Shown here: positions 1 through 7,949 of the stretch, piece by piece
Layout of the letters: each line of letters starts with the position of its first letter
How positions within the stretch are numbered: the stretch's first letter is position 1
Notes under the pieces: model-generated
Told to the model about the DNA's origin: nothing
The model's input: only the letters and a program-made list of their open reading frames with translations
The model's database searches: none
Source: Caldora sp965222765
GTDB lineage: Bacteria; Cyanobacteriota; Cyanobacteriia; Cyanobacteriales; Coleofasciculaceae
Direction of reading: 5' to 3'
DNA: 64,000 nucleotides
NCBI GenBank assembly: GCA_965222765.1
Contig: CBDCVG010000001.1
Location: forward strand, 6,256 to 70,255
Program-made: the position numbers and the translations under genes

Positions 1-1173
1 GTCAGCTGTATTCATCATCGTTGTCTACGCCCTTGGAGCGACAGTGAGATAGAACTGTTGCAGGGGGTGGTTTTACAATTAGCGATCGCAATTAATCAAG
101 CAGAACTTTACCATCAATGTCATTCTAATGCCCAGATGGCTCAAGCCCAAGCAAAAAAGATGGAAGAGACCCTACATCAACTCCAACGTACCCAATCTCA
201 GCTGATTCAGAGTGAGAAAATGTCGAGCTTGGGGCAGTTGGTGGCAGGTGTTGCTCACGAAATCAACAATCCAGTCAACTTCGTCTATGGCAACCTAAGT
301 CATGCCCAAACTTATGCTTGTGAGCTTTTAGAGCTGGTGCAGCTTTACCAACAGACTTACCCCAATCCACCAATCCAGCTCCAAGACAAGATCGAGGAGA
401 TTGACTTAGACTTTTTGGAGTCAGACTTACCCCGGTTACTATCCAGTATGAGAGTAGGAGCTGACCGAATTCTAGAGATTTTACAATCCCTACGAACCTT
501 CTCTCGTCTTGATGAAGCTGGTATGAAAACTGTGGATATTCATACTGGTATTGACAGTACCTTAATGATTCTCCATAACCGATTGAAGGCAAAACCAGGA
601 CATCGAGAGGTTGAGGTGATCAAAGATTATGGCTCTTTGCCTGAGATTAAGTGCTTTCCGGGGCAACTGAATCAGGTATTTATGAATTTACTTACCAATG
701 CACTGGATGCTCTGGAATTAGAGACTGAGGAGCTGGGAAGTAATGGAAGTAATGGAGCTGGGGAGGAAAAACAGAACAGTCATACCTCATTATTTGTAGG
801 TTTGCCTGACATATCCGTTGTCCACAGTAAAGCGAGCGATAGCCTTAGGCAAGTGCTAGAGAAACCTGAAGCCTCAGCTACCCAAAACTCCCATTTCCTG
901 TCATCAAATCCAAGTATTTGGATCTCAACTAAGGTTTTGGAAGAGAACCGAGTAGCTATTACAATAGCTGATAATGGACCAGGGATCACTGAGAAAATTA
1001 AGTCTCAAATGTTTAATCCTTTCTTTACTACCAAGCCAGTGGGAAAAGGTACTGGACTGGGATTGGCAATTTGTCACTCAATTGTAGTGGAAACCCATAA
1101 TGGTAAGCTGTTGTGTGTTTCTTCACCAGGGGAAGGAAGTAAGTTTGTGATTGAAATCCCCATTCGGCAATAA
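1..1173 (+). CDS. GAF-domain sensor histidine kinase, C-terminal part (5' end outside window)
   Basis: The frame is open from base 1, so the gene begins upstream; 390 codons are visible. The first ~35 residues read as the end of a GAF domain (RPWSDSEIELLQ then an AIAINQAELY helix). A coiled linker follows, then the HisKA H-box VAGVAHEINNP with the phospho-accepting His near visible residue 86. The N-box (NLLTNALDAL), G1 box (IADNGPGI) and G2 box (GKGTGLGLAI) of the HATPase domain are all present. A low-complexity insertion separates the N-box from G1. Known for the family: a cytoplasmic two-component kinase that autophosphorylates on His. The signal and partner regulator cannot be told; no regulator gene is adjacent. 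Family assignment is secure, role unknown. Confidence 0.93.
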   Translation, partial: VSCIHHRCLRPWSDSEIELLQGVVLQLAIAINQAELYHQCHSNAQMAQAQAKKMEETLHQLQRTQSQLIQSEKMSSLGQLVAGVAHEINNPVNFVYGNLSHAQTYACELLELVQLYQQTYPNPPIQLQDKIEEIDLDFLESDLPRLLSSMRVGADRILEILQSLRTFSRLDEAGMKTVDIHTGIDSTLMILHNRLKAKPGHREVEVIKDYGSLPEIKCFPGQLNQVFMNLLTNALDALELETEELGSNGSNGAGEEKQNSHTSLFVGLPDISVVHSKASDSLRQVLEKPEASATQNSHFLSSNPSIWISTKVLEENRVAITIADNGPGITEKIKSQMFNPFFTTKPVGKGTGLGLAICHSIVVETHNGKLLCVSSPGEGSKFVIEIPIRQ

Positions 1174-1176
1174 CGA

Positions 1177-1290
1177 TCAGGATTGAAGGATTTTCAGGAT
1201 TAATTTGGATTGAGCTGGTTTTCATGATTGGCAGGATTGGTAGAGTTAAAAAACATCCCGTTCATCCTCTAATCCTCGAAATCCTGATCG
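1177..1290. repeat. Flanking repeat, copy 1
   Basis: Begins ATCAGGATTGAAGGATTTTC and ends with AATCCTCGAAATCCTGAT, so its ends form an imperfect inverted repeat. A second copy lies at 1681-1785 on the other side of the GxxExxY gene, and this copy runs into the 3' end of that gene. Confidence 0.6.
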
Positions 1291-1680
1291 ATCATTGTGG
1301 GGATGGGGGGAAAGTCTTGAGTTAAAGATTTTTTTGTATTGGAGGCTGGTGGAACCGAAGTTGATGAGTAAGCCAATGGGGAAGTTGTAGGCGATGACGT
1401 AGTTTTTGGCTTGAGCAAGGTGGACGTTTTCTAAGTTGATGACGGCTTTGAGTTCGACGATTATTTGATTTTCTACTACAAAGTCGGCTCGTCGGGTACC
1501 AACTTGAATACCTTCATAAAAGATATTTTGTTCTATTTCTCTACCAAAGCTCAATTTTGCTCTGTCTAGTTCTATGGCGAGACATCTTTGATAGATTACT
1601 TCTTGAAAGCCGTTGCCCAAAGTATTATGCACTTTCATCCCACAACCGATGACTTTGTAGGTGATTTCATCTAACTTCAT
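1246..1680 (-). CDS. GxxExxY family protein
   Basis: 144 residues. The N-terminus (KLDEITYKVIGCGMKVHNTL) and the signature GNGFQEVIYQRCL near residues 22-34 identify the GxxExxY family. The central part (ADFVVENQIIVELKAV) has the D...ELK pattern of the PD-(D/E)XK nuclease fold, the usual assignment for this family. It is a stand-alone gene between two copies of a ~110-bp repeat. The last ~20 codons (after NFGSTSLQYKKIF) are encoded by repeat sequence, so the natural C-terminus may have been replaced. The function of the family is not established. The gene could be part of a small mobile cassette (inference). Confidence 0.85.
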   Translation of the reverse strand: MKLDEITYKVIGCGMKVHNTLGNGFQEVIYQRCLAIELDRAKLSFGREIEQNIFYEGIQVGTRRADFVVENQIIVELKAVINLENVHLAQAKNYVIAYNFPIGLLINFGSTSLQYKKIFNSRLSPHPHNDRSGFRGLEDERDVF

Positions 1681-1785
1681 ATCAGGATTTAAGGATTTTC
1701 AGGATGATTAGAATTTATGGAAATTGGTAGAATTTCTGGAGGCAAAAAACATCCGGTTCATCCTTTAATCTTCACAATCCTGATA
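1681..1785. repeat. Flanking repeat, copy 2
   Basis: Second copy of the repeat at 1177-1290, in the same orientation. It shares AAGGATTTTCAGGAT at one end and AAAAAACATCCGGTTCATCC near the other. It lies directly upstream of the GxxExxY start codon and next to tRNA-Val. Confidence 0.6.
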
Positions 1786-1791
1786 TTTTGA

Positions 1792-1863
1792 TGGGCGATA
1801 CTGGATTTGAACCAGTGACGTCCTGCTTGTAAGGCAGGCGCTCTACCACTGAGCTAATCGCCC
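1792..1863 (-). tRNA. tRNA-Val (anticodon TAC)
   Basis: On the minus strand the sequence folds as a class I tRNA of 72 nt without encoded CCA. The acceptor stem is GGGCGAT/ATCGCCC with discriminator A. The D arm is GCTC-AGTGGTA-GAGC, the anticodon stem CCTGC/GCAGG has loop CTTACAA (anticodon TAC, Val), and the T loop is TTCAAAT. Every canonical element is present. Confidence 0.95.
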
Positions 1864-1900
1864 GTTATGATATTTAGGTTAACACAAAAATGGGACTAAT

Positions 1901-2521
1901 ATGCCCTCTGGCCAAACACATGATCGGATTACTCTGTGGAGTTTGCCAGTAGTAACGGCTCTAACCCTTGCCACAACAAGGAATAGCGACTTGACGCTCC
2001 TCGTGGCTGGAGGGTTTCTTTTTAGTGGACTAATGTTGAGTCCTGACCTGGATTTGCGATCGCGACCTTTTAAACGGTGGGGTTGGTTACGATGGATGTG
2101 GATACCTTACCAGAGGATGATGCGCCACCGGTCTGTTTGTTCCCATGGAATGTTGATTGGGACGACGTTACGGGTGCTTTATCTGATTAGTTGGGTAATT
2201 GTATTGATTGTGCTCATTGTCGCTGTTACCCAGTGGCTAGGGGGCGAACCTGTTCCTTGGCAGGAATTTGCTCAAAGGTTAGTGCGATCGCTTTTTAGTT
2301 ATCAAGTTGAGTTGATAGCGCTGTTTGTAGGTTTGGAATTGGGAGCTAGTAGCCATTATCTAGCTGATTGGAGTGGCTCTGCTTACAAGCGTTGGCAAAA
2401 AATAGGGGTTAAGGGATGGTTCTCTGGAATGGGGAAGCAACAGAAGCCAAAGCGCAAATCTACTCGTCGTAGTACGAAAAAGCAACACCAAAAATCTAGA
2501 GGAACGAAAAGGAAGAGATAA
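1901..2521 (+). CDS. DUF2227 (putative metal-binding) membrane protein
   Basis: 206 residues. It starts MPSGQTHDRIT, and the H and D near the start plus SPDLDLRS (residues ~47-54) and RHRSVCSHG (~75-83) are typical of the DUF2227 family, which is widespread in cyanobacteria and related to membrane metal-dependent hydrolases. Three to four hydrophobic segments are visible (near residues 15-45, 88-108 and 135-155). The last ~35 residues are very basic (KPKRKSTRRSTKKQHQKS), probably cytoplasmic. It lies just downstream of tRNA-Val on the opposite strand and ahead of mazG. Biochemical function is unknown. Confidence 0.85.
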   Translation: MPSGQTHDRITLWSLPVVTALTLATTRNSDLTLLVAGGFLFSGLMLSPDLDLRSRPFKRWGWLRWMWIPYQRMMRHRSVCSHGMLIGTTLRVLYLISWVIVLIVLIVAVTQWLGGEPVPWQEFAQRLVRSLFSYQVELIALFVGLELGASSHYLADWSGSAYKRWQKIGVKGWFSGMGKQQKPKRKSTRRSTKKQHQKSRGTKRKR

Positions 2522-2585
2522 TTGGCAATTTTCGTCTAGAAGCAATAAAGTAAAGAATAATTAAGTACCATGGAAGTTTTCCTTT

Positions 2586-3425
2586 ATGCTTAGTTCCCAG
2601 GAGCAAACTCAACTGATGACTCAAGTTTCTGTATTAGAGGCACTACAACGGCTAATTGAGGTAGTTGCTCAATTGCGCTCCCCTGATGGTTGTCCTTGGG
2701 ATCGAGCTCAGACTCTGGAAACTCTGACTCCCTATGTCATTGAGGAAGCTTATGAAGTAGTAGATGCTATTAAAAGTGGAGATAAAGCAGCGATCGCAGA
2801 GGAACTAGGGGACTTATTATTGCAAGTAGTACTCCAAGCTCAAATTGCTAGTGAAGAGGGTGAATTTACCTTAATAGAAGTGGCTCAGGGGATTACTGAA
2901 AAGCTCATCCGCCGTCATCCTCATGTGTTTGGTGATGTGTCAGTTCAAAATGCCGAGGAAGTTCATTACTACTGGGAACAAATCAAAGCTGCGGAAAAAG
3001 GAGAAACCCCTGCTCAGGCACAACTTCTCAGTCCCCAACTCCGTCGCTATTCTAGGACATTACCACCATTAATGGGGGGAATGAAAATTGCTAAAAAAGC
3101 TGCTGGTGCTGGATTTGAGTGGGATGATATTGAAGGGGTTTGGGAAAAGTTTAACGAAGAGTTAGGGGAATTTAAAGAAGCACTTGAGGAAGAAAATAAA
3201 ACTGAGCAGCAAGCAGAACTGGGAGATTTACTATTTACCCTGATTAATATTGCTCGTTGGTACGATCTTGACCCTTCAGAAGCCTTGCAGGGAACTAACC
3301 AGCGATTTATTCAACGCCTATCCAAAATGGAAGCAGTTGCAGACCGTCCTCTTTCAGATTATACATTGGATGAATTAGAATATCTTTGGCAGCAAGCTAA
3401 AGCTCAATTGGCAAAGGAAGGTTAA
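2586..3425 (+). CDS. mazG: Nucleoside triphosphate pyrophosphohydrolase MazG
   Basis: 279 residues, a normal length for two-domain MazG. The first domain carries RSPDGCPWDRAQT (~32-44) and the metal-binding helix EEAYEVVDAI followed by EELGDLLLQ. The second domain repeats the pattern with EELGEFKEAL and AELGDLLF. MazG hydrolyses (d)NTPs to monophosphates and pyrophosphate, cleansing damaged nucleotides or lowering alarmone levels. All acidic ligands are present in both domains, so it should be active. The first ATG is used; a second ATG 11 codons on is possible because no strong ribosome-binding site is visible. It converges with ccmN. Confidence 0.95.
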   Translation: MLSSQEQTQLMTQVSVLEALQRLIEVVAQLRSPDGCPWDRAQTLETLTPYVIEEAYEVVDAIKSGDKAAIAEELGDLLLQVVLQAQIASEEGEFTLIEVAQGITEKLIRRHPHVFGDVSVQNAEEVHYYWEQIKAAEKGETPAQAQLLSPQLRRYSRTLPPLMGGMKIAKKAAGAGFEWDDIEGVWEKFNEELGEFKEALEEENKTEQQAELGDLLFTLINIARWYDLDPSEALQGTNQRFIQRLSKMEAVADRPLSDYTLDELEYLWQQAKAQLAKEG

Positions 3426-3493
3426 TGTTTTAGGTGTTAGGTTAGGGATTTTTAAGTAGGGCTTGCTGCATCTAAAACCCAGGGAAATTTCAG

Positions 3494-4195
3494 TTACTGA
3501 TTGTACGGGAACAGAGTTTTGAGAAGCTGATCCAGGCTACCTTGTCCTGATACAGGTTTACTATTTTCTGTAGCAGGTGATGCCTCTTGTGGCGACGTTT
3601 CTAGACTACTTTCTGACTGAGAAGATTCAGCTTGAACTTGATCTGCTTGACTAGCACTATTGCTATCAGTTACTGACTCTTCGTCAGTTCTATCTGCAGG
3701 TGCAACTTTCGATGAGGAGTTAATTTGACCGTTGAGAGATTCCTGAGTAGTTGTATTAGTGGAAGGAGATATTTGCTCTGGCATATTAGTACTAGAGTGA
3801 CTAGTAGATGGTGATACCTCACTATCCGACATGCCTGCAATTTGACGTCCCTTATCTCCAAGAATAGAAGCGGCAGGCACTACTTGCCAGGGTTCAACAG
3901 AATAGTTCCAAATCGTTGTCACTGAACCAATGCAGGCATTTTCGCCAATTTCACCCTTGCCAACTACCAGAACACCGGCTCCTAGATTGGCATTGGCTTT
4001 GACTTCCAGATTACCTCCTTGAGCATGAAGGATTGAACCCATACCAATAGATACACCAGCAGCAATGACAATTTTACTGTCTGGAGCTGCTTGCAAAATT
4101 ACTCCCTGGGCAATCACAGCACTATCGTCAATGCTTACATTGCCTTCCACATATATATGAGAATTGCTAGTCAACGACAGTGTAGGCAAATGCAT
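3494..4195 (-). CDS. ccmN: Carboxysome assembly protein CcmN
   Basis: 233 residues. Residues 1-120 form a left-handed beta-helix with hexapeptide repeats (VSIDDSAVIAQGVIL, NLEVKANANLGAGVLVVG). A long Ser/Thr/Glu-rich disordered linker follows. The tail SLDQLLKTLFPYNQ is the amphipathic encapsulation peptide by which CcmN binds CcmK in other cyanobacteria, while the N-terminal domain binds CcmM. It is last in ccmK-K-L-M-N order but separated from ccmM by 235 bp that hold a repeat element and a hairpin. The linker is Ser/Thr-rich, as usual for this variable region. Identification rests on the domain order, tail peptide and position. Confidence 0.92.
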   Translation of the reverse strand: MHLPTLSLTSNSHIYVEGNVSIDDSAVIAQGVILQAAPDSKIVIAAGVSIGMGSILHAQGGNLEVKANANLGAGVLVVGKGEIGENACIGSVTTIWNYSVEPWQVVPAASILGDKGRQIAGMSDSEVSPSTSHSSTNMPEQISPSTNTTTQESLNGQINSSSKVAPADRTDEESVTDSNSASQADQVQAESSQSESSLETSPQEASPATENSKPVSGQGSLDQLLKTLFPYNQ

Positions 4196-4253
4196 ATTGC
4201 TTGGAACAAAGTCTTTAATTTTTATGTACTCACCATTTCTGGAACGAGGCTAA

Positions 4254-4362
4254 GTACCGCTGCGCGAAATTAAGAATTAAGAATTAAGAATTAAGAATGC
4301 TTATAGAGTAAGGATTCTATCGATCTCTTTCCTGGTGGGTTATTTCCGCTGCGCTGCACTAA
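4254..4362 (+). repeat. Dispersed AATTAAG-containing element, copy A
   Basis: Starts TACCGCTGCGCG, continues with three to four AATTAAG heptamers and GCTTATAGAGTAAGGATTCT, and ends ATTTCCGCTGCGCTGCACTA. The ends are imperfect inverted repeats. Other copies are at 40355-40463 (inverted), 51109-51180 (truncated) and 58011-58120. It sits between ccmM and ccmN. Confidence 0.75.
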
Positions 4363-4392
4363 GGAACTGAGCTATCAGCTTTGGTGCTGTCA

Positions 4393-4416
4393 GCTATCAG
4401 CTTTGAAGCTGATAGC
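4393..4416. terminator. Inverted repeat downstream of ccmM
   Basis: GCTATCAGCTT and AAGCTGATAGC are perfect 11-bp complements separated by TG. Further AGCTATCAGCT copies lie on both sides. There is no clear T-run, so this is either a weak terminator or processing site at the ccmM 3' end, or simply part of a repeat. Confidence 0.4.
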
Positions 4417-4430
4417 TAATAGCTAATAGC

Positions 4431-6131
4431 TCAGTTAGGTTTTTGAATAATCGTCTCCAGAACACGCCGTTTTTCTTTGGTATCAATACCAATCAGGCGT
4501 ACGTACTCATCACTATGAGTAGCGATACAATCTTCTAAGCTTTCAATAACTTCCGATTCACGATTGGATGCGATTGGAGAACAACTTTGCCAAGAGCTAG
4601 TACGGAAGCGACGCTTATCAGCATGTTCTGTACCAATTTTGTAGCCTTGAGACAATAACTGACGTACTTGTTCAACAGTTTCTTTGCTTAAGGATATGTC
4701 AGAGTATTGTTCCCTGGTAGTACTTGACGATTCTGCTTTCTTGTAGCTGCTGCTCCTAGCACCATTGTTAGTAGCATAGTTGGAGGCAGATTGAGGCTTA
4801 TCACCTGGTCTTTGGATAATTTCTTCGAGAATCCGCCGCTTGGCTTTCGGATCAATCCCAATTAGCCGTACATACTCTCCCTCGTGCTCTGCCATACAAT
4901 CAGATAAAGCAGCTAGCACTTCCGATTCCCGTTCGGAGTGAATTGAGGAAGCACTTTTCCAAGAACTGGTGCGGAAGCGGCGCTCATCAGCATACTCAGC
5001 TCCAATGTTGTAACCTTGACTTAAAAGTTGATGCACCTTTTGAGTAACTTCCGTATTCAACTCTGTACTGGAAGCTTTAGCAGAGCTGTAGCTCGAAGAT
5101 GATGAACTACTGTAGCTAGAGCGAGAGGCTCCTGATCTGCTGGTAGTTGCTGATACCTTATCACCTGGTCTTTGGATAATTTCTTCGAGAACCCGCCGTT
5201 TGGCTTTCGGATCAATCCCAATTAGCCGCACATATTCGCCCTCATGTTCTGCCATACAATCAGACAAAGCAGCTATTACTTCCGATTTTCGGTCGGAGTG
5301 AATTGAGGAAGCACTCTTCCAGGAACTAGTGCGGAAGCGGCGCTCATCAGCATATTCAGCTCCAATGCGGTAACCTTGGGCTAATAGTTGACTAACCTGT
5401 GTTTGAATATCTGAACTCAATTGTGTACTGGAAGACATAGAACTATATGATTTTTCAGAATTGTGAGGACTGCTGTCACCGTTGCCATTAACGTCAGACT
5501 TATGGGGAATTTGATTTTTGATAGGAGTTATACAGGCATCATTCTCAAAGCATCGATAACCTGAACGCAATGCATCGTTGATTTGTACCACATGATGAGC
5601 AAACTGTATATCTTGATCTTCAACATCTGGCAGTCGATCGGCTTGTTGCTGGGTGGTAATTACCGCTCCGGAAGGTACGTATTTACCAGGAGGAATTTCT
5701 ACGTCCTGCACTAGGGCGTGCATCATAACAATACAGCCTTTACCAATCCGGGCATTGAACACTGTGGAGCGAAAACCAATAAAGCAATCGTCCCCAATAT
5801 AAGCCGGACCATGAATCAGGTTCATGTGAGTCATGGAAGCATTACTTCCAATCCAGACTGAGTAGTTTTCCTGATCATCCCCAACGACTCTACCTTCTTC
5901 AAGACTGTGAATGACCACACCATCTTGAATGTTAGTGCCAGCACCAATGTAGAATGGTCCCCCTTCATCAGCTCGAATGGAAGTGCCAGGGGCAATCAAG
6001 ACATTCTCACTAATCCTGACATCCCCAATAATGTTAGAAAAAGAATGCACATAGGCAGTTTCGTGAATTTGGGGTTCTGCTAAACTTTTTGACCAAGGTG
6101 TCGGGGGGGCCGCGTAGCTTTGGACTGCCAT
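4431..6131 (-). CDS. ccmM: Carboxysome protein CcmM: gamma-carbonic anhydrase domain plus three RbcS-like repeats
   Basis: 566 residues. Residues ~20-200 form a gamma-carbonic anhydrase beta-helix with the three zinc-ligand histidines (H75 in VVIHSLEEG, H102 and H107 in THMNLIHG). Cys194 and Cys200 (RCFENDAC) match the disulfide pair needed for activity in characterised CcmM, so this domain is predicted to be active. Three small-subunit-like domains follow (starting near 240, 360 and 485), each containing RRFRTSSW, joined by Ser-rich linkers; they condense Rubisco in the beta-carboxysome. Only the third repeat keeps the first redox Cys (WQSCSPI); repeats 1 and 2 have WKSASSI, although all three keep the second Cys (DCMAEH, DCIATH). 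Repeats 1 and 2 are nearly identical in DNA. An internal start could yield a short, Rubisco-binding form, as known in other species. Confidence 0.97.
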   Translation of the reverse strand: MAVQSYAAPPTPWSKSLAEPQIHETAYVHSFSNIIGDVRISENVLIAPGTSIRADEGGPFYIGAGTNIQDGVVIHSLEEGRVVGDDQENYSVWIGSNASMTHMNLIHGPAYIGDDCFIGFRSTVFNARIGKGCIVMMHALVQDVEIPPGKYVPSGAVITTQQQADRLPDVEDQDIQFAHHVVQINDALRSGYRCFENDACITPIKNQIPHKSDVNGNGDSSPHNSEKSYSSMSSSTQLSSDIQTQVSQLLAQGYRIGAEYADERRFRTSSWKSASSIHSDRKSEVIAALSDCMAEHEGEYVRLIGIDPKAKRRVLEEIIQRPGDKVSATTSRSGASRSSYSSSSSSSYSSAKASSTELNTEVTQKVHQLLSQGYNIGAEYADERRFRTSSWKSASSIHSERESEVLAALSDCMAEHEGEYVRLIGIDPKAKRRILEEIIQRPGDKPQSASNYATNNGARSSSYKKAESSSTTREQYSDISLSKETVEQVRQLLSQGYKIGTEHADKRRFRTSSWQSCSPIASNRESEVIESLEDCIATHSDEYVRLIGIDTKEKRRVLETIIQKPN

Positions 6132-6167
6132 AAATGTCTTAACTCCTATCTGAATAGGCTTAGATGT

Positions 6168-6202
6168 TAGGTGTTAGGTATTAGGTATTAGGTATTAGGT
6201 GG
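6168..6202. repeat. Heptameric tandem repeat between ccmL and ccmM
   Basis: Tandem GGTATTA/GGTGTTA units in the spacer upstream of the ccmM start. One of many seven-base repeat tracts in this window. Confidence 0.7.
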
Positions 6203-6237
6203 TATAAGTTTAGGTTTGTTGCCTGTTGCCTTGCCCA

Positions 6238-6540
6238 CTAACGCTCTTGATCTTTCTTGCTGTAGAGTAGATGATTACCTACACTAACAGTGTCAATAAT
6301 TCCCACTACCATTGCATCAATAGGGCGCTTATTAGTTTCACCTACCTGACGAGCAGCACTACCAAGACTCACCAAGACCCACTCATCTATACCTGCTCCA
6401 ACAATATCTCCTGCCACTTCATACTTGGGCAATAGTTGTCCTTCCTCATCAAGGAATTGCACCAAGAGAAATTTAAGGCCTCTAAGACTGGGTTCTTTGT
6501 AAGAACTGACAACTGTGCCACGAACTTTAGCAATTTGCAT
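6238..6540 (-). CDS. ccmL: Carboxysome pentameric vertex protein CcmL
   Basis: 100 residues, the usual size. It begins MQIAKVRGTVVSSYKEPSL and has GLKFLLVQFLDEEG, AGDIVGAGIDEWVLVSLGSAAR and DAMVVGIIDTV, the hallmarks of the CcmL/EutN family. Pentamers of this protein cap the vertices of the carboxysome shell. It follows ccmK with only 8 bp between stop and start, so the two genes are surely cotranscribed; ccmM follows after 106 bp. Confidence 0.97.
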   Translation of the reverse strand: MQIAKVRGTVVSSYKEPSLRGLKFLLVQFLDEEGQLLPKYEVAGDIVGAGIDEWVLVSLGSAARQVGETNKRPIDAMVVGIIDTVSVGNHLLYSKKDQER

Positions 6541-6548
6541 TGATGATT

Positions 6549-6890
6549 CTACGGTCGGTTAACCGGGCGAAGCCCAGTGGTGCTCTCGCGGAACTGTTCT
6601 ACACTTTCGGTATAACGAATCGGCAAAACGTATTCTAAGTTTTCATGAGGACGAGCAATAATATGGCTGGATAAAACCTCACCTCCCTTAACTCGGTTGG
6701 CATTGTCAATCCCAGCGGCAATTGACGCTTGTACCTCTGAAACATCGCCTCGAACGATAACGGTCACACGACCACTACCAATTTTTTCATAACCTACGAG
6801 GGTAACACGAGCAGCTTTCACCATAGAATCGGCTGCCTCAACGACAGCTGGAAAGCCTAGTGTTTCTAACATTCCTACGGCAATTGACAT
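6549..6890 (-). CDS. ccmK: Carboxysome hexameric shell protein CcmK (113 residues)
   Basis: BMC-domain protein that is almost identical to the neighbouring copy up to about residue 100. It carries the AVGMLETLGFPAVVEAAD start and the pore-lining K-I-G-S-G loop (GYEKIGSGRVTVIVRGDVS). Hexamers form the flat facets of the shell and pass bicarbonate through the central pore. The C-terminus is longer than in the upstream copy (ending STTGLRPVNRP). By order and similarity the pair corresponds to ccmK1/ccmK2 of other beta-cyanobacteria; which is which cannot be decided by eye. Second gene of the ccm operon. Confidence 0.96.
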   Translation of the reverse strand: MSIAVGMLETLGFPAVVEAADSMVKAARVTLVGYEKIGSGRVTVIVRGDVSEVQASIAAGIDNANRVKGGEVLSSHIIARPHENLEYVLPIRYTESVEQFRESTTGLRPVNRP

Positions 6891-6972
6891 CAGTGTTACT
6901 CCAAGATGTTAACAAAAGTAGTTGCTATGATAAGTTCTGAGGGCAACCGGGCTCAGTTAAAGGTTATGCTGG

Positions 6973-7284
6973 TTAATAGGAACGAAATTGCTCAACAGCT
7001 TCGGTATAACGAATTGGTAGCACGTACTCCAAGTTTTCATGGGGACGAGCAATAATGTGGTGGGATAAAACCTCACCTCCATCTACTCGCTTTGCATTCT
7101 CAATCCCAGCGGCTATTGAGGCTTGCACTTCTGAGACATCGCCTCGGACGATAACAGTCACACGACCACTACCAATTTTTTCGTAACCCACAAGGGTAAC
7201 ACGAGCAGCTTTTACCATAGAATCGGCCGCTTCGACGACAGCTGGAAAGCCTAGTGTTTCTAACATTCCTACGGCAATTGACAT
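6973..7284 (-). CDS. ccmK: Carboxysome hexameric shell protein CcmK (103 residues)
   Basis: First gene of the ccm operon, 103 residues, with the same BMC fold and GYEKIGSGRVT pore loop as the next gene. It ends at EAVEQFRSY. The start ATG at 7284 is preceded on the minus strand by CTGGAGAAATTC, a good ribosome-binding site. The two copies differ mainly in a few residues (IENAKRVDGG against IDNANRVKGG) and at the C-terminus, pointing to tandem duplication with paralogue retention. Facets built from such paralogues are usual in beta-carboxysomes. A ccmO gene is not adjacent, so it must lie elsewhere. Confidence 0.96.
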   Translation of the reverse strand: MSIAVGMLETLGFPAVVEAADSMVKAARVTLVGYEKIGSGRVTVIVRGDVSEVQASIAAGIENAKRVDGGEVLSHHIIARPHENLEYVLPIRYTEAVEQFRSY

Positions 7285-7946
7285 TATGAATTTCTCCAGT
7301 GTGGATTAGTCAGATACAACGACAACAAATCTATACTCAGCAAAAACTCGACAAAGATTCCCAGTTTTTGGCTTGAGAAATCTTGTCTGAAATCGACAGT
7401 CAAATTAAGCATAGAGAAGCTTGGTGTATTTGACAATATAAATTGTCATAATACTTCTTAATGAAAAACTTAAAGAAAATTAATATTAATAGCTGCTCCT
7501 CCATAATGTTTAACGAAAATTCACCATTTTTGAGAATGGTTACTTTATGTTTTATAATGTTTTTATAATTTTTTTATCAGTTAAACTGTGCTGCTTCCCA
7601 GGAAACTGCGAAGTTTTTTGGCTATGACCTTGACTTGGTAACCAACAAGCATTAAATCTGAGATGCGGAACTTTAATGTTATAAGTAACTCTGATTAGTT
7701 GTATCAAGATTACTTGTTGCAGCAGCCTAAATCTTGGATTGGTAATCCTTAACAAAGGAAAAATTGGAGGGAATACCACAGTTTTTCATTGAAAATTATT
7801 GGTAAATCAGATCTGAAACTTGTCAATCAACAATAAAAAACAAATTATTAGTTTGCTACAGAAAACTAATTTCGTTTTTGGGACAACTATTCTGGAGTTG
7901 TTATGAACGAATTGTAAGTAATTAGAAGAAATAGTGAGGTCAATGA
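7285..7946. promoter_or_regulatory. Divergent control region between ccmK and ndhF4
   Basis: 662 AT-rich bases with no convincing gene; a 75-codon minus-strand frame here has no family resemblance. It must hold the leftward ccm promoter and the rightward ndhF4 promoter. Such regions are bound by LysR-type regulators (CcmR/NdhR, CmpR) in other cyanobacteria, but I cannot place a site with confidence. Confidence 0.55.
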
Positions 7947-7949
7947 GTG

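Noticed and set aside
7552..7779. 75-codon frame in the ccmK-ndhF4 spacer
   Set aside because: AT-rich composition, no ribosome-binding site and no recognisable protein features.
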